From contig CAYXRK010000027.1 of the NCBI GenBank assembly GCA_964467615.1, positions 1 through 34,649 of the forward strand: a stretch of DNA of 34,649 bases. The letters run 5' to 3'. This document shows positions 6,978 to 15,109 of the stretch, one piece after another. The DNA comes from CAYXRK01 sp964467615. Lineage in GTDB: Bacteria; Hydrogenedentota; Hydrogenedentia; Hydrogenedentales; GCA-2746185. The notes under the pieces were generated by a model. It was given only the letters and a program-made list of their open reading frames with translations. It ran no database searches and was not told the origin of the DNA. The position numbers and the translations under genes are program-made. The stretch's first letter is position 1. Each line of letters begins with the position of its first letter.

Positions 6978-8125
6978 CCCCGCACACGATTCGCAGTGTA
7001 GTGGCCGGGATCGCACTGTTATTGGCGATTGTGACCGCGTCGACGGGTTGCATGCCCTATTCGACGGGATCGACCCATGTGGGCATTCGGACGAAGAAAT
7101 TTTCGATCTTCGGCAAGAAGGGCGTGCAGGACAAAATCTATCCGCCGGGTCAGACGAACTTTTTTGTGCCTATCTTGAACGATTGGCACACGTTCGACAC
7201 GCGCGTCCAAAGCCTCGAGATGGTCTTTGACGGCAACGTCCGCGATTTGACGACTCGCGAGGACATCATGTTCAAGACCATCGACGGAAACGACATCAGT
7301 CTGGACATCATCGTGTCGTATCGGATCGACCCGGCCAAAGCGTCCCATATTCTTCAGTACGTCGCGACAACGGACGACCAACTGCGCGACAATATCGTGA
7401 GGTCGGTTGCGCGGAGCAAACCGAGGGACATATTCGGCGAACTGCATACCGAGGACTTTTATACCGCGGCCGAACGAGAGCTGAAATCCGATGAGGCGCG
7501 GGACAAGTTGAACGAAATACTCGAGCCGTACGGGATCATCGTGGAACGGGTCGGGACGAAAGACTATCGGTTCAATCCGGAGTACCAGCAGGCGATTCAG
7601 GAGAAGAAAATCGCCGACCAGCAGGTGGAAAAGAACCGCTCGCAAGCCAAGGCCGTTCAAGAGGAATACTTGAAGAAGGTCGAGGAGGCGAAGGGTGAAA
7701 TCGAAAAGGTGAAAGCGCAGGCCGACGGTGTTTTCGAGCAGGCGAAGATCAGCGCGGACGCCTACTATGACGCCCAGAAAAATTTGGCGGCCGCGATCGA
7801 GGCGGAAGGAAAGGCCGAGGCCGAGGGGCTGATGAAGATGAACGAGGCGATGGCGGGATCGGGGGGCGATGCGATGGTGCGGATGACCATCGCGGAAAGC
7901 CTGAAGGGTAAAAAGATACTTCTGCTGCCTATCGGCGGCAGTGGATTGGACGTTCGCAGCACGGATGTGAACGCGCTGCTCGAGCTTTATGGGATTAAAG
8001 CGTTGACGCAATCCGGGCCGCGCGAAGTAGCGCCGCCTAAGGCGTCAACCCAATCGCAAGCGCTCGAGACGGCGCCCGCAACACCGGCCCAACCCGAGCC
8101 AACCGGCCGCCGGAACCCGCGCTGA
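6974..8125 (+). CDS. SPFH/band-7 protein, putative lipoprotein, partner of the 5775 gene
   Basis: A 383-residue protein. The N-terminus is a hydrophobic signal ending in TASTGC; Cys26 is a plausible lipidation site, though Ser at -3 is unusual for a lipobox. The SPFH domain follows (about 35-205) with FKTIDGNDISLDIIVSYRID. After it comes a strong coiled coil (205-290) rich in Glu/Lys/Ala, a G-rich turn and a Pro-rich tail. The ATG overlaps the previous stop (ATGA), so it is coupled to the first SPFH gene. An SPFH protein anchored by lipid rather than by a helix would place it on the periplasmic side, an uncommon arrangement. The stop at 8125 faces the stop of the opposite gene with a 16-bp gap. 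Confidence 0.85.
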   Translation: MTPHTIRSVVAGIALLLAIVTASTGCMPYSTGSTHVGIRTKKFSIFGKKGVQDKIYPPGQTNFFVPILNDWHTFDTRVQSLEMVFDGNVRDLTTREDIMFKTIDGNDISLDIIVSYRIDPAKASHILQYVATTDDQLRDNIVRSVARSKPRDIFGELHTEDFYTAAERELKSDEARDKLNEILEPYGIIVERVGTKDYRFNPEYQQAIQEKKIADQQVEKNRSQAKAVQEEYLKKVEEAKGEIEKVKAQADGVFEQAKISADAYYDAQKNLAAAIEAEGKAEAEGLMKMNEAMAGSGGDAMVRMTIAESLKGKKILLLPIGGSGLDVRSTDVNALLELYGIKALTQSGPREVAPPKASTQSQALETAPATPAQPEPTGRRNPR

Positions 8126-8141
8126 GGGTCGCGCCGCGCAG

Positions 8142-9401
8142 TTACAGATCCACGAGGGGAGTTTTCGCGAGTTTGCGCTCGAGGCGATCGCGGCGGACAC
8201 GAAAGTCCGCCGCGCCTTCGTGGGCGGGGCCGATGAGTTGCAGCGTCGCGGCGCACATCTCGTGCGCGAGCCTCAGGTCGCGGCGGCGGTGCTCGTAGTG
8301 CTTGGCGAGTTCGTGGCGCGCGGTGAGATGGCGCGGACATTCCGCAATCAGCGATTCAAACGCGTGTTCCATGTCCTCCCACTGTTCGCGGCGCTTCGCG
8401 GCGAAGGCAAGCATCTCCCAGCATTCCCAGCGCAAGTGGTCGTCCGAAAGGGTCGTGATGAGCTGATTGGCGAGATCGAGCACGTCATCGTAGTGCTTCT
8501 GGCTAAAATGCAGCCGCACAAGCGACAGCCGGTCCTCGTGGTGCTCGAACCCTTCGCCCCCGCCTTGCGTGAGCAATTGCGAAAGGCGACCTGTCAGCGC
8601 CGCCAACGAAAGGATGTCGGTCTTGTGATGGTAGAACACCGCGTCCAGTCGGCGGGCGTCGCGAGTGCGGAGATAGTCGAGCCAAAGCTGCGAAATCAGT
8701 GCGCTGTTGACATCGCCGTGGCGTTCGAGGGCCAGCACGTGGCGCTCGACGTTGCCGAGAGAGCAGTCGCGCAGGCGGCGCTTGAACAAACGGCGCGATG
8801 CGTGGACCAGGTCGAAATGCATCATCGCGTCGAGCCGGCAGGGAAGCCGGTTTTGGATGAAGCGCGTGCGCAGCAGCGGCAGGTCGAAACTTTTCCCGTT
8901 GTAGCTGACCAGTGTTTTCGCGTCCGCGAAACGTTCGGCGAGAAACGCGAGCATCGGCCCTTCGTCGTCGTAGTCGCGCATGAAGCACTGATCGAGGCGA
9001 AACGCGTCGTGCGTAAAGTAACCCACGCCGACGAGGAAGCAGACCGTGCCCGCGCCTCCCGCTAGGCCTGTGGTTTCCGTATCGACGAACACCGCCGAAC
9101 GAGCATCGAACTCGACGAGTTCCTCGTCCTTTGCGGCAAGCGAGACGTGCTCGCCCATTGCCGCGAGCGCATCGCCGAGTGTGACTTGCCCGTGCGCAAA
9201 ACCGAGCGGGAAATCCTGCCGGACGAGATAGAAGCCGTCGTCCTCACTGCCAAGGATTTCACCCGGCACGACCCTGTCAATCTCGAACGCACCGGTCTCG
9301 CGGCGCTCGCGATTTTCCGCGGCCTTGATGCGCCATTCCGCCCCGGTCATCAATCCCTGACGCGCGAGGATGCTTCGAAGTTTGTCCGGCGTCGGATCCA
9401 T
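8142..9401 (-). CDS. YprB-like RNase H-fold exonuclease domain with TPR-like tail
   Basis: A 419-residue protein. Residues 100-290 form a DEDD-type ribonuclease H-like domain: FVDTETTGL with Asp107 and Glu109, NGKSFDLPLL with Asp173, FDLVH with Asp197, and YHHKTDILSL with a late Asp, together a full metal-binding set. The arrangement resembles the YprB family (RNase_H_2), predicted single-strand or 3'-5' exonucleases. The remaining 120 residues are helical with repeat character (TPR-like, YDDVLDLANQL, WEDMEHAFESL). The start at the ATG 9401 follows a 136-bp gap before the tRNA pair. No helicase partner is nearby, so it is a single-gene unit. Target nucleic acid unknown. Confidence 0.85.
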   Translation of the reverse strand: MDPTPDKLRSILARQGLMTGAEWRIKAAENRERRETGAFEIDRVVPGEILGSEDDGFYLVRQDFPLGFAHGQVTLGDALAAMGEHVSLAAKDEELVEFDARSAVFVDTETTGLAGGAGTVCFLVGVGYFTHDAFRLDQCFMRDYDDEGPMLAFLAERFADAKTLVSYNGKSFDLPLLRTRFIQNRLPCRLDAMMHFDLVHASRRLFKRRLRDCSLGNVERHVLALERHGDVNSALISQLWLDYLRTRDARRLDAVFYHHKTDILSLAALTGRLSQLLTQGGGEGFEHHEDRLSLVRLHFSQKHYDDVLDLANQLITTLSDDHLRWECWEMLAFAAKRREQWEDMEHAFESLIAECPRHLTARHELAKHYEHRRRDLRLAHEMCAATLQLIGPAHEGAADFRVRRDRLERKLAKTPLVDL

Positions 9402-9494
9402 GCCTGCACAAGCGTACAGGAAACGTTGCGCTCTTCCCTAACGCTCGGTCGGTAGCGATGGCATGTCACGAGCGCTTCGGGGGACGCGTCTCGG

Positions 9495-9523
9495 TTGACA
9501 CATTCGGGCGCGTTTGCTAGTCT
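9495..9523 (+). promoter_or_regulatory. Promoter of the tRNA-Gly/tRNA-Lys unit
   Basis: TTGACA (9495-9500), 17-bp spacer, TAGTCT (9518-9523), 14 bp before the mature tRNA-Gly 5' end. Identical hexamers and spacing to the promoter at 5692-5720. Confidence 0.7.
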
Positions 9524-9537
9524 ATTTGTCCTCCCGA

Positions 9538-9612
9538 GCGGGAGTAACTCAGTGGTAGAGTGTAACCTTGCCAAGGTTAAAGTCGCGGGTTCAAGTCCCG
9601 TCTCCCGCTCCA
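9538..9612 (+). tRNA. tRNA-Gly(GCC)
   Basis: Acceptor stem GCGGGAG pairs with CTCCCGC, the D-arm is AACTCAGTGGTAGAGT, and the anticodon stem TAACC/GGTTA closes TTGCCAA with GCC at 34-36. The T-arm is GCGGGTTCAAGTCCCGT. Discriminator T and encoded CCA (9610-9612) end it. It is followed after 12 bp by tRNA-Lys, so the two are probably one transcript. Confidence 0.96.
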
Positions 9613-9624
9613 TTTTTCCCATTC

Positions 9625-9700
9625 GGGCCGTTAGCTCAGTTGGTAGAGCAGGTGACTCTTAATCACAAGGTCGCAGGTTCGACTCCTGCACGGCCCACCA
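9625..9700 (+). tRNA. tRNA-Lys(CTT)
   Basis: Acceptor stem GGGCCGT pairs with ACGGCCC, the D-arm is TAGCTCAGTTGGTAGAGC, and the anticodon loop CTCTTAA has CTT at 34-36, decoding AAG. The T-arm is GCAGGTTCGACTCCTGC, with encoded CCA. The 3' half (9659-9700) is overlapped, antisense, by the last codons of the large minus-strand gene. Confidence 0.96.
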
Positions 9701-12700
9701 TCTTCGACTTTGCTGTCCTTGCCTAGGGGCGGCCGAGCGCGCCACTATCCATCCGACGAGCAGCGTTAGGGCGATGTCCCCGTAAGGGTAATGCGAGTCA
9801 CGTGACGAGGATGACGCCGCACAACCTTCTCCCTCGCCTTCTCCCTCACCTTCTCCCTCTCCCTCGCCTTCACCCTCTCCCTCACCTTCTCCCTCGCCTT
9901 CTCCCTCACCCTCTCCACCCTCCGGCGTGAGCGCGACCTCGACCGATTCCACCGCGTTGTTGACGCTTACGGGTTGGTTCTTCGTGGTAAATCCAGTCTT
10001 GCTGACAGACACGGTGTACTCGTTATATTCGGGCACGGCAAACTGCGCGACGCCCGCCGAGTCCGTCTTCACCGTCGCGCCCTCGAACGATACCGTTGCG
10101 CCGCCGATCAAGACCTTCGAATCATCCGATACGCTCACCACCAACGTGGTCGGCACGATACCGCCAGTCCCGATGGCCACGATCACCAAGTACGAGGTAC
10201 CCGCGCCGAAGACCGCCGGGTTGTTGTTACGGACCCGAAGTAGATGCGCCTCGCTGGCGGAGAACAGCCTATCAATAACCACTTCCTTACCCGCGCCGTT
10301 CGCGGTTTCGCTCAGAATAGGCGCAGCGCCTGGGTCCGCCTCGAGATCGGAAACCCGGTACACCTCGACAACTGGGCGCGAATTCGGCCCAGGAGCGATC
10401 ACGGCTATCGTCGCGTGTTGTCCCGCGGCGGGCGTGAAGCGCATCCAGTCCTGATCGCCACTCGCGTGGAAGTTATGCCCCTGTACGCTGTTGATAGGCA
10501 GCCACCGGGCCGTCGACGCTTGGCTGTCGGGCTCCCACGCGTCGGGAATTCCGACGCGATCCACAAGCCCCACACGCGGCGACGTGAAGAATTGCCCAAG
10601 CGCCTTGACGTAATACTGCACGCGGTACAGGCCGCCTTCGGTAAAGTTCGAGTACGTGCCTTCCCACCGATCGCGCGCCTCGCTGAACGTAAACGGCAAC
10701 CAATCCAGCGTGCTAATCGGCTGTTCGTCGTCGTTGCCGAGATTCGGCCGCTGGAAGTTCGGCGGCACGATTAGTGCGCCGGCTTGTTCGATCGGAAAAC
10801 TCGACACCACGTCGGCCAACCAGAGTTGCGCAGAGTTCTGCTCCAACGCACCGTTCGGCCGAATTTCGCCTATATGCACCGTCGTCGTGCCGGACTCAAA
10901 TTCCGCGCCTGGCCGCGCGTTCGAGGCCAAAAGCCCGTCGTTCGCCTCGTTCGAATCACCGTCCCCATCGTCGTCGATCTGCGGACGCTGGATTGGATTG
11001 ATCGCCTCGATAGACGTCTTCGCCGACTCGAATGCGTCGCCATACGTCCGGCCGTTAAAAATTTGGTGCCAGAACCCGAGCGAAAAACTCACGTACGACG
11101 TCTGGTCAAACAGGGCGATGCCCGCTATCGGCCCAACGCCCGCGCCGGTGATCGTAATCCGTTTGGCTTGGGTTTGCTTGTCGTCTTTCTTTCCCAGCGC
11201 CAGATTGTTGACGAATGAACCTGACTCGCACGAGTCCATCACCGTCGTCACCTGGGGCACACCGGAAGGCGGCTGCAACTGATCCAACCAGGCCGCGTAA
11301 TCCGCCGCTTCGAGGTACAGCCCCGAATCAAGTTTGAAGCGATCGCGTTGTCCATGACCGACAAAGTAAATGAGCACGCGCTCGGTGTCCGATGCCCAGT
11401 TCGTGACCGCGTCCTCCAATCCCGCGACGGTCGGCGGCCCGACGACGTCGCTCGAACCGTCGCCATCCGCGTCGTAGGGCCCATTCGCGTAAAACCGGAT
11501 CGCTTCCTTCGGCAGTCCTTGCAGCCGCAGCACGAAATAGCCGTAGGCCGCGAGATCCTGGAACGTGGAGAACAACGTCCCCGCCGCCTCATCCCCCACC
11601 ACGAGGATCGCTTTCGACTCCGCCGCGGATACCGCGGGCAGCACGTCCACGAACCATCGCGTGTTGCGTGCCAGACCAAAACTCTGGACGACGTCGACGA
11701 CGTTCGGCCTGGGGCCTGCCGTGTAGCCGCCGGGGTTTGTCAGAAACCCGCCGCTTGCGTTGATGATATATTCAAAATTCGGCGTTCCTCCATTCCAAAA
11801 AAACGTCCACGGCTGGCCTGTGACCACACGAGATCGCCAGTAGTCAAGCCCGGGATTATTCTCGTTGCGATAAAAACGGAGCCACTGTCTGCGATTTGTC
11901 AACGGGTTCGGATCGCTCTCGATGACAATCGTATGCGCAACAAAAAGGTCGGGGTCGCTGTCGCCGTCAATGTCAGCGAACTTCGTCGAACGAGAGTAAT
12001 AGCGGTCGAAGGTATACGGGGGTTCCAACCGCCCAGAAAAAGTGAAGCTGTACGTACCGTCGTTTGCCAGAGTATTGATGTACGCCCAATGCTCGCAGAT
12101 GAAATAGTTCGCGAAGTCAGAGGTGGTTATCACCAAATCCGGACGCCCGTCGCGATTCAGGTCCGCGGACGATAGCCCCTCCACGAACGACGGCGCTAGA
12201 GTGCCGCCGTTTTGATTATCAAAACGGTCCGAAATGTCCGCGAACACTTGGCCGGCTTCGTCCCAGTAGACGATTCGCCCTCCTTGGTTCGACGCGAACG
12301 CCATGATCATCTGGCTGCTTCCGTCGGCAGAGAGGCCGAAATTGGCGAAAGCAATGCCCCTCGGCTGGACGCCGGTCTCGCCCAACAGACCGTCCGTGCG
12401 TTCTCCGACGCCGCCAAAATCACCGAACGGATCGTTGAAGGAGGGCAACTCGCCGGTCGCCGACGGCGGGTCCGCGTACCACCACGTCACCGTGCCGTCC
12501 TGGTTCTGGATAAAAAAATCCATGAAGCCATCGTTGTCGACATCATTGAATTCGTGAATATCCTGACGATAGTTGTTGCCGGCGGACCCCTGGCTCATCA
12601 CCACGTCCTGAATCGCCCGCCCCTGGCCCCATACGGGGTTGTAGGGAGCGCCGATGTTCTCGAACAACAGCGGATACGAAGTCAGGCCGTCATCATTGAG

Positions 12701-14002
12701 CGAACCCGTAAACATGTCGAGGTCGCCGTCTGTATCGTAGTCCCAGAACGACGGCCCCCCTTGCCCTGAGTAGAACGCCACCGAATTTTGGTGAAGCAAC
12801 TCATAGCCTCGATTTTTGAAGAACCGGAAATTGATTAGGGCTTCGCCGGCGGCGATGAAAAAATCGTCGACCCAGTCATCGTTCAAGAAATTGGGGTTGG
12901 TGCGTAGCGCTAGTGAACCGGGCTGGCCGTAACTCAAGCCGAAGGCCACTGGATCGAACAGAGGTTCCCCTTCGGTCGCCACCACCGTGTCCCAAACAGG
13001 TCCAGAACGGCTTCCGATATTCTCAATATAGTGGACGCCCTCGAGCGCGTCGTAGAACATAAAGTCCAAGTCGCCGTCGACGTCCCAATCCGACAATTCG
13101 ACGTCCGTGACCCGCTCGGTGACGTTGGTCCCCTTGGACGCGCGAAGCAATTTCAACCCATCCGCTTTGCCATCGCGTAGATTGGCCTTGGGAATCGATT
13201 TGGCGTTGACGGGCGGCGGCAACAGGATCGACAATTCCACTATCTCCACGAGGCTGCCCCAATTGGGCTGCGTCGGGGATCCCGTGTTCCGCGCCAAGGC
13301 CACTCGCGTGTCGCCTCCGCTGGTGAGAAACCCTTCGCTGAATACAAGATCAACCAATCCATCGTTGTCATAGTCGACAAGATCCGGAGTCAAATCCGGA
13401 AACGTTGTTTGCTCGCTCTCATACAACGTCGAAACAAACGAGAACGAAGGTTCCTCGAACGTCCCCTCGTTCCGGTAATACAAGAGAAACGTTTCAAGCG
13501 TAAAGAAATTCATCCCAAGCGCCACGCAGTCCAGCCGCCCGTCCCCGGTCACGTCCGCGAAGTCGAACACACCCAAGTTCTTGACGTTTTCCGACGAATC
13601 GGGAAGGTCGAGGTCCCGCCCTCCCCCGGGCACGAAAGCCCCACTGGTGCCAAGATTCCGAATCACTTGCACGCTTTGGTCGAGGTCGGGCCGTAGAATG
13701 AAATCGAAATCGCGGTCCGAATCGATGTCGGCCACGGCGACGCGGCCGGGCGAGAAGGTAGGCCCGTACACGAAGCCCTCGCCCCAATAGGTCTCGCCCC
13801 AGTTCTGGTGGGTGAAATTCAAACTCGGCCCAAATTGCTTGGAGGCCGACTGTTGTGCTCGTGGACCTTTAACTGGCGCCGCTGTCGCCGAAGCAGCGTC
13901 GCGCTTAACGAAACTCGCGTCCCTCGAAGCGCGTTGCGCCTCGGTTACGGGCGCGCAAAGAACAAACAACGTCACAAATGACGCTTGGATAGACGTTCTC
14001 AT
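9659..14002 (-). CDS. Large secreted protein: FG-GAP repeats, caspase-like peptidase domain, GEGEGE sorting tail
   Basis: 1447 residues from the ATG at 14002 (the longer frame needs a TTG). A signal peptide (MRTSIQASFVTLFVLC, cut near TEA) is followed by about eight FG-GAP/VCBS-like repeats up to residue 700, each with a Ca-binding D-x-D-x-D-G-x-x-D loop (e.g. DYDTDGDLD, DVDNDGFMD). A caspase/C13-type peptidase domain follows with YFVGHGQ (His883) and VMDSCESGSF (Cys925), the classical His-Cys dyad 42 residues apart. Next come a pre-peptidase C-terminal-like beta domain (about 1150-1280) and a carboxypeptidase-regulatory-like beta domain (about 1285-1365). A Gly-Glu spacer then leads to Cys1394, a helix (IALTLLVGWIVA) and basic residues: a cell-surface sorting tail. 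Translation then runs antisense through tRNA-Lys to the TGA-type end WWAVQESNLRPCD. Expected role: surface or secreted calcium-binding protease. The repeats could bind ligand. Substrate unknown. Confidence 0.85.
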   Translation of the reverse strand: MRTSIQASFVTLFVLCAPVTEAQRASRDASFVKRDAASATAAPVKGPRAQQSASKQFGPSLNFTHQNWGETYWGEGFVYGPTFSPGRVAVADIDSDRDFDFILRPDLDQSVQVIRNLGTSGAFVPGGGRDLDLPDSSENVKNLGVFDFADVTGDGRLDCVALGMNFFTLETFLLYYRNEGTFEEPSFSFVSTLYESEQTTFPDLTPDLVDYDNDGLVDLVFSEGFLTSGGDTRVALARNTGSPTQPNWGSLVEIVELSILLPPPVNAKSIPKANLRDGKADGLKLLRASKGTNVTERVTDVELSDWDVDGDLDFMFYDALEGVHYIENIGSRSGPVWDTVVATEGEPLFDPVAFGLSYGQPGSLALRTNPNFLNDDWVDDFFIAAGEALINFRFFKNRGYELLHQNSVAFYSGQGGPSFWDYDTDGDLDMFTGSLNDDGLTSYPLLFENIGAPYNPVWGQGRAIQDVVMSQGSAGNNYRQDIHEFNDVDNDGFMDFFIQNQDGTVTWWYADPPSATGELPSFNDPFGDFGGVGERTDGLLGETGVQPRGIAFANFGLSADGSSQMIMAFASNQGGRIVYWDEAGQVFADISDRFDNQNGGTLAPSFVEGLSSADLNRDGRPDLVITTSDFANYFICEHWAYINTLANDGTYSFTFSGRLEPPYTFDRYYSRSTKFADIDGDSDPDLFVAHTIVIESDPNPLTNRRQWLRFYRNENNPGLDYWRSRVVTGQPWTFFWNGGTPNFEYIINASGGFLTNPGGYTAGPRPNVVDVVQSFGLARNTRWFVDVLPAVSAAESKAILVVGDEAAGTLFSTFQDLAAYGYFVLRLQGLPKEAIRFYANGPYDADGDGSSDVVGPPTVAGLEDAVTNWASDTERVLIYFVGHGQRDRFKLDSGLYLEAADYAAWLDQLQPPSGVPQVTTVMDSCESGSFVNNLALGKKDDKQTQAKRITITGAGVGPIAGIALFDQTSYVSFSLGFWHQIFNGRTYGDAFESAKTSIEAINPIQRPQIDDDGDGDSNEANDGLLASNARPGAEFESGTTTVHIGEIRPNGALEQNSAQLWLADVVSSFPIEQAGALIVPPNFQRPNLGNDDEQPISTLDWLPFTFSEARDRWEGTYSNFTEGGLYRVQYYVKALGQFFTSPRVGLVDRVGIPDAWEPDSQASTARWLPINSVQGHNFHASGDQDWMRFTPAAGQHATIAVIAPGPNSRPVVEVYRVSDLEADPGAAPILSETANGAGKEVVIDRLFSASEAHLLRVRNNNPAVFGAGTSYLVIVAIGTGGIVPTTLVVSVSDDSKVLIGGATVSFEGATVKTDSAGVAQFAVPEYNEYTVSVSKTGFTTKNQPVSVNNAVESVEVALTPEGGEGEGEGEGEGEGEGEGEGEGEGEGEGEGEGCAASSSSRDSHYPYGDIALTLLVGWIVARSAAPRQGQQSRRWWAVQESNLRPCD
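9824..9918 (-). repeat. Hexanucleotide (GGNGAG)n tract encoding Gly-Glu repeats
   Basis: Inside the large gene, about 16 hexamer units vary only at the wobble base and encode an uninterrupted Gly-Glu spacer before Cys1394. Replication slippage could change its length between strains. It is coding, not a CRISPR or intergenic repeat. Confidence 0.9.
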
Positions 14003-14215
14003 GTATCGGGACCCCAATTCCCAGGCTCAACGACTATGTTAAATCGTACCACCAAGTGCGCTATCCATGACGAAATGTTAATACTGTAACGAGACGGCTC
14101 ACGCGTAGCCCAACGTCTCAAGCCAACTCGCCCGCGGATTATACCTTCCCCGCGTTTCGTTCCGGCCAGCACGAGACCGATGGCATAATGCCGCCTCACG
14201 GAGTCCCAAGAGCTC

Positions 14216-14863
14216 ATGCCCAAAATTCAAATCGCGCCGTCCATCCTCGCGTGCGACTTCGCCCGGCTGGGCGAGGAAGTGCGGGCCGTCATCGACGCCG
14301 GCGCCGATATGATCCACGTAGACGTGATGGACGGGCATTTCACTCCGAACATCACGATCGGGCCGCCCATCGTCGCCGCCATACGCCCACACTCCACCGT
14401 ACCCCTCGACGTCCACCTGATGATTTCCGACCCCGACGACTATGTCGATGCCTTCGCCCAGGCCGGGGCCGACTTCATTTCATTTCACGTAGAGGCGGCC
14501 AAACATCCCCACCGGCTGATCAGCAAGATTCAAGGCTTGGGATGCAAAGCCGGCATCGTGCTGAATCCCGGAACGTCACAAGACGACATCGAGTTCCTGG
14601 CGGATGCCGTCGACTTCGTCCTCGTGATGACGGTAAACCCAGGGTTCGGCGGTCAGACCTTCATTTCGGAGATGTTGCCGAAAATCCAATTGATCCGAGG
14701 CATGCTCGGCGACCGCGACCTCGAGGTCGACGGCGGCATCGACGATCGGACCGCCCGCGACGTCGTCGAGGCCGGCGCGAACGTCTTGGTGGCCGGATCG
14801 TTTATCTACCGCCATCACTCCTACATGGAGGCGATAGATTCCCTGCGCGCCGTGGAGCGGTAA
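14216..14863 (+). CDS. rpe: Ribulose-phosphate 3-epimerase
   Basis: A 215-residue single TIM-barrel enzyme interconverting ribulose 5-phosphate and xylulose 5-phosphate (pentose phosphate pathway, cytoplasm). Family motifs are complete: IAPSILACDFA at the N-terminus, HVDVMDGHFTPN (His34, Asp36), LDVHLM (His67), MTVNPGFGGQTF (139-149), and EVDGGI (Asp172). His34, Asp36, His67 and Asp172 are the expected metal and acid-base residues. GGAG lies at 14200-14203, 12 bp before the ATG, and CATAAT at 14184-14189 is a candidate -10. It is divergent from the large secreted-protein gene and stands alone. Confidence 0.97.
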   Translation: MPKIQIAPSILACDFARLGEEVRAVIDAGADMIHVDVMDGHFTPNITIGPPIVAAIRPHSTVPLDVHLMISDPDDYVDAFAQAGADFISFHVEAAKHPHRLISKIQGLGCKAGIVLNPGTSQDDIEFLADAVDFVLVMTVNPGFGGQTFISEMLPKIQLIRGMLGDRDLEVDGGIDDRTARDVVEAGANVLVAGSFIYRHHSYMEAIDSLRAVER

Positions 14864-15109
14864 GCGAGGCGGGCGCGGCACACAAACCTCCATTTTCATC
14901 CTATCGTGGTGAAAGTACTCTTCATACTACTATCCGTCCGCATCTTGTTTTCTTGCGAAGAGTTTTACGCCATGCATAGTCTGAACGGCCCGCGCGCTAG
15001 GCCCCTCACCCGCCTGTCCTGAGCGTGTCGAAGGGTTCGCCCTGAGTGTGTCGAAGGGTTCGCCCTGAGTGTGTCGAAGGGTGGACGGGTGAGGGGCCGT
15101 AGACACTCC
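14864..15109. other. Gap between convergent genes with a stem-flanked repeat array
   Basis: No gene is visible. The left 135 bases show nothing. The right part holds perfect 13-bp inverted arms (GGCCCCTCACCCG at 15000-15012 and its complement at 15086-15098). Between them three tandem 23-bp units start at 15018, 15041 and 15064, differing mainly at one C/T position. rpe ends at 14863 and the minus-strand hydrolase ends at 15110, so the structure may act as a bidirectional terminator. Confidence 0.7.
15018..15086. repeat. Three 23-bp tandem copies of the CCTGAG-Y-GTGTCGAAGG repeat
   Basis: Units start at 15018, 15041 and 15064, each beginning CCTGAG and containing TGTCGAAGGG. The core GAG-Y-S-TGTCGA recurs at 23491-23501 and 28661-28671. 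Units abut directly, with no spacer. Confidence 0.85.

Noticed and set aside
9824..9918. Possible CRISPR or microsatellite outside a gene
   Set aside because: The hexamers are in frame and encode the Gly-Glu spacer of the large protein.
15018..15086. Possible CRISPR array
   Set aside because: The units are directly adjacent without unique spacers and the core recurs elsewhere as a dispersed repeat; no cas gene is nearby.
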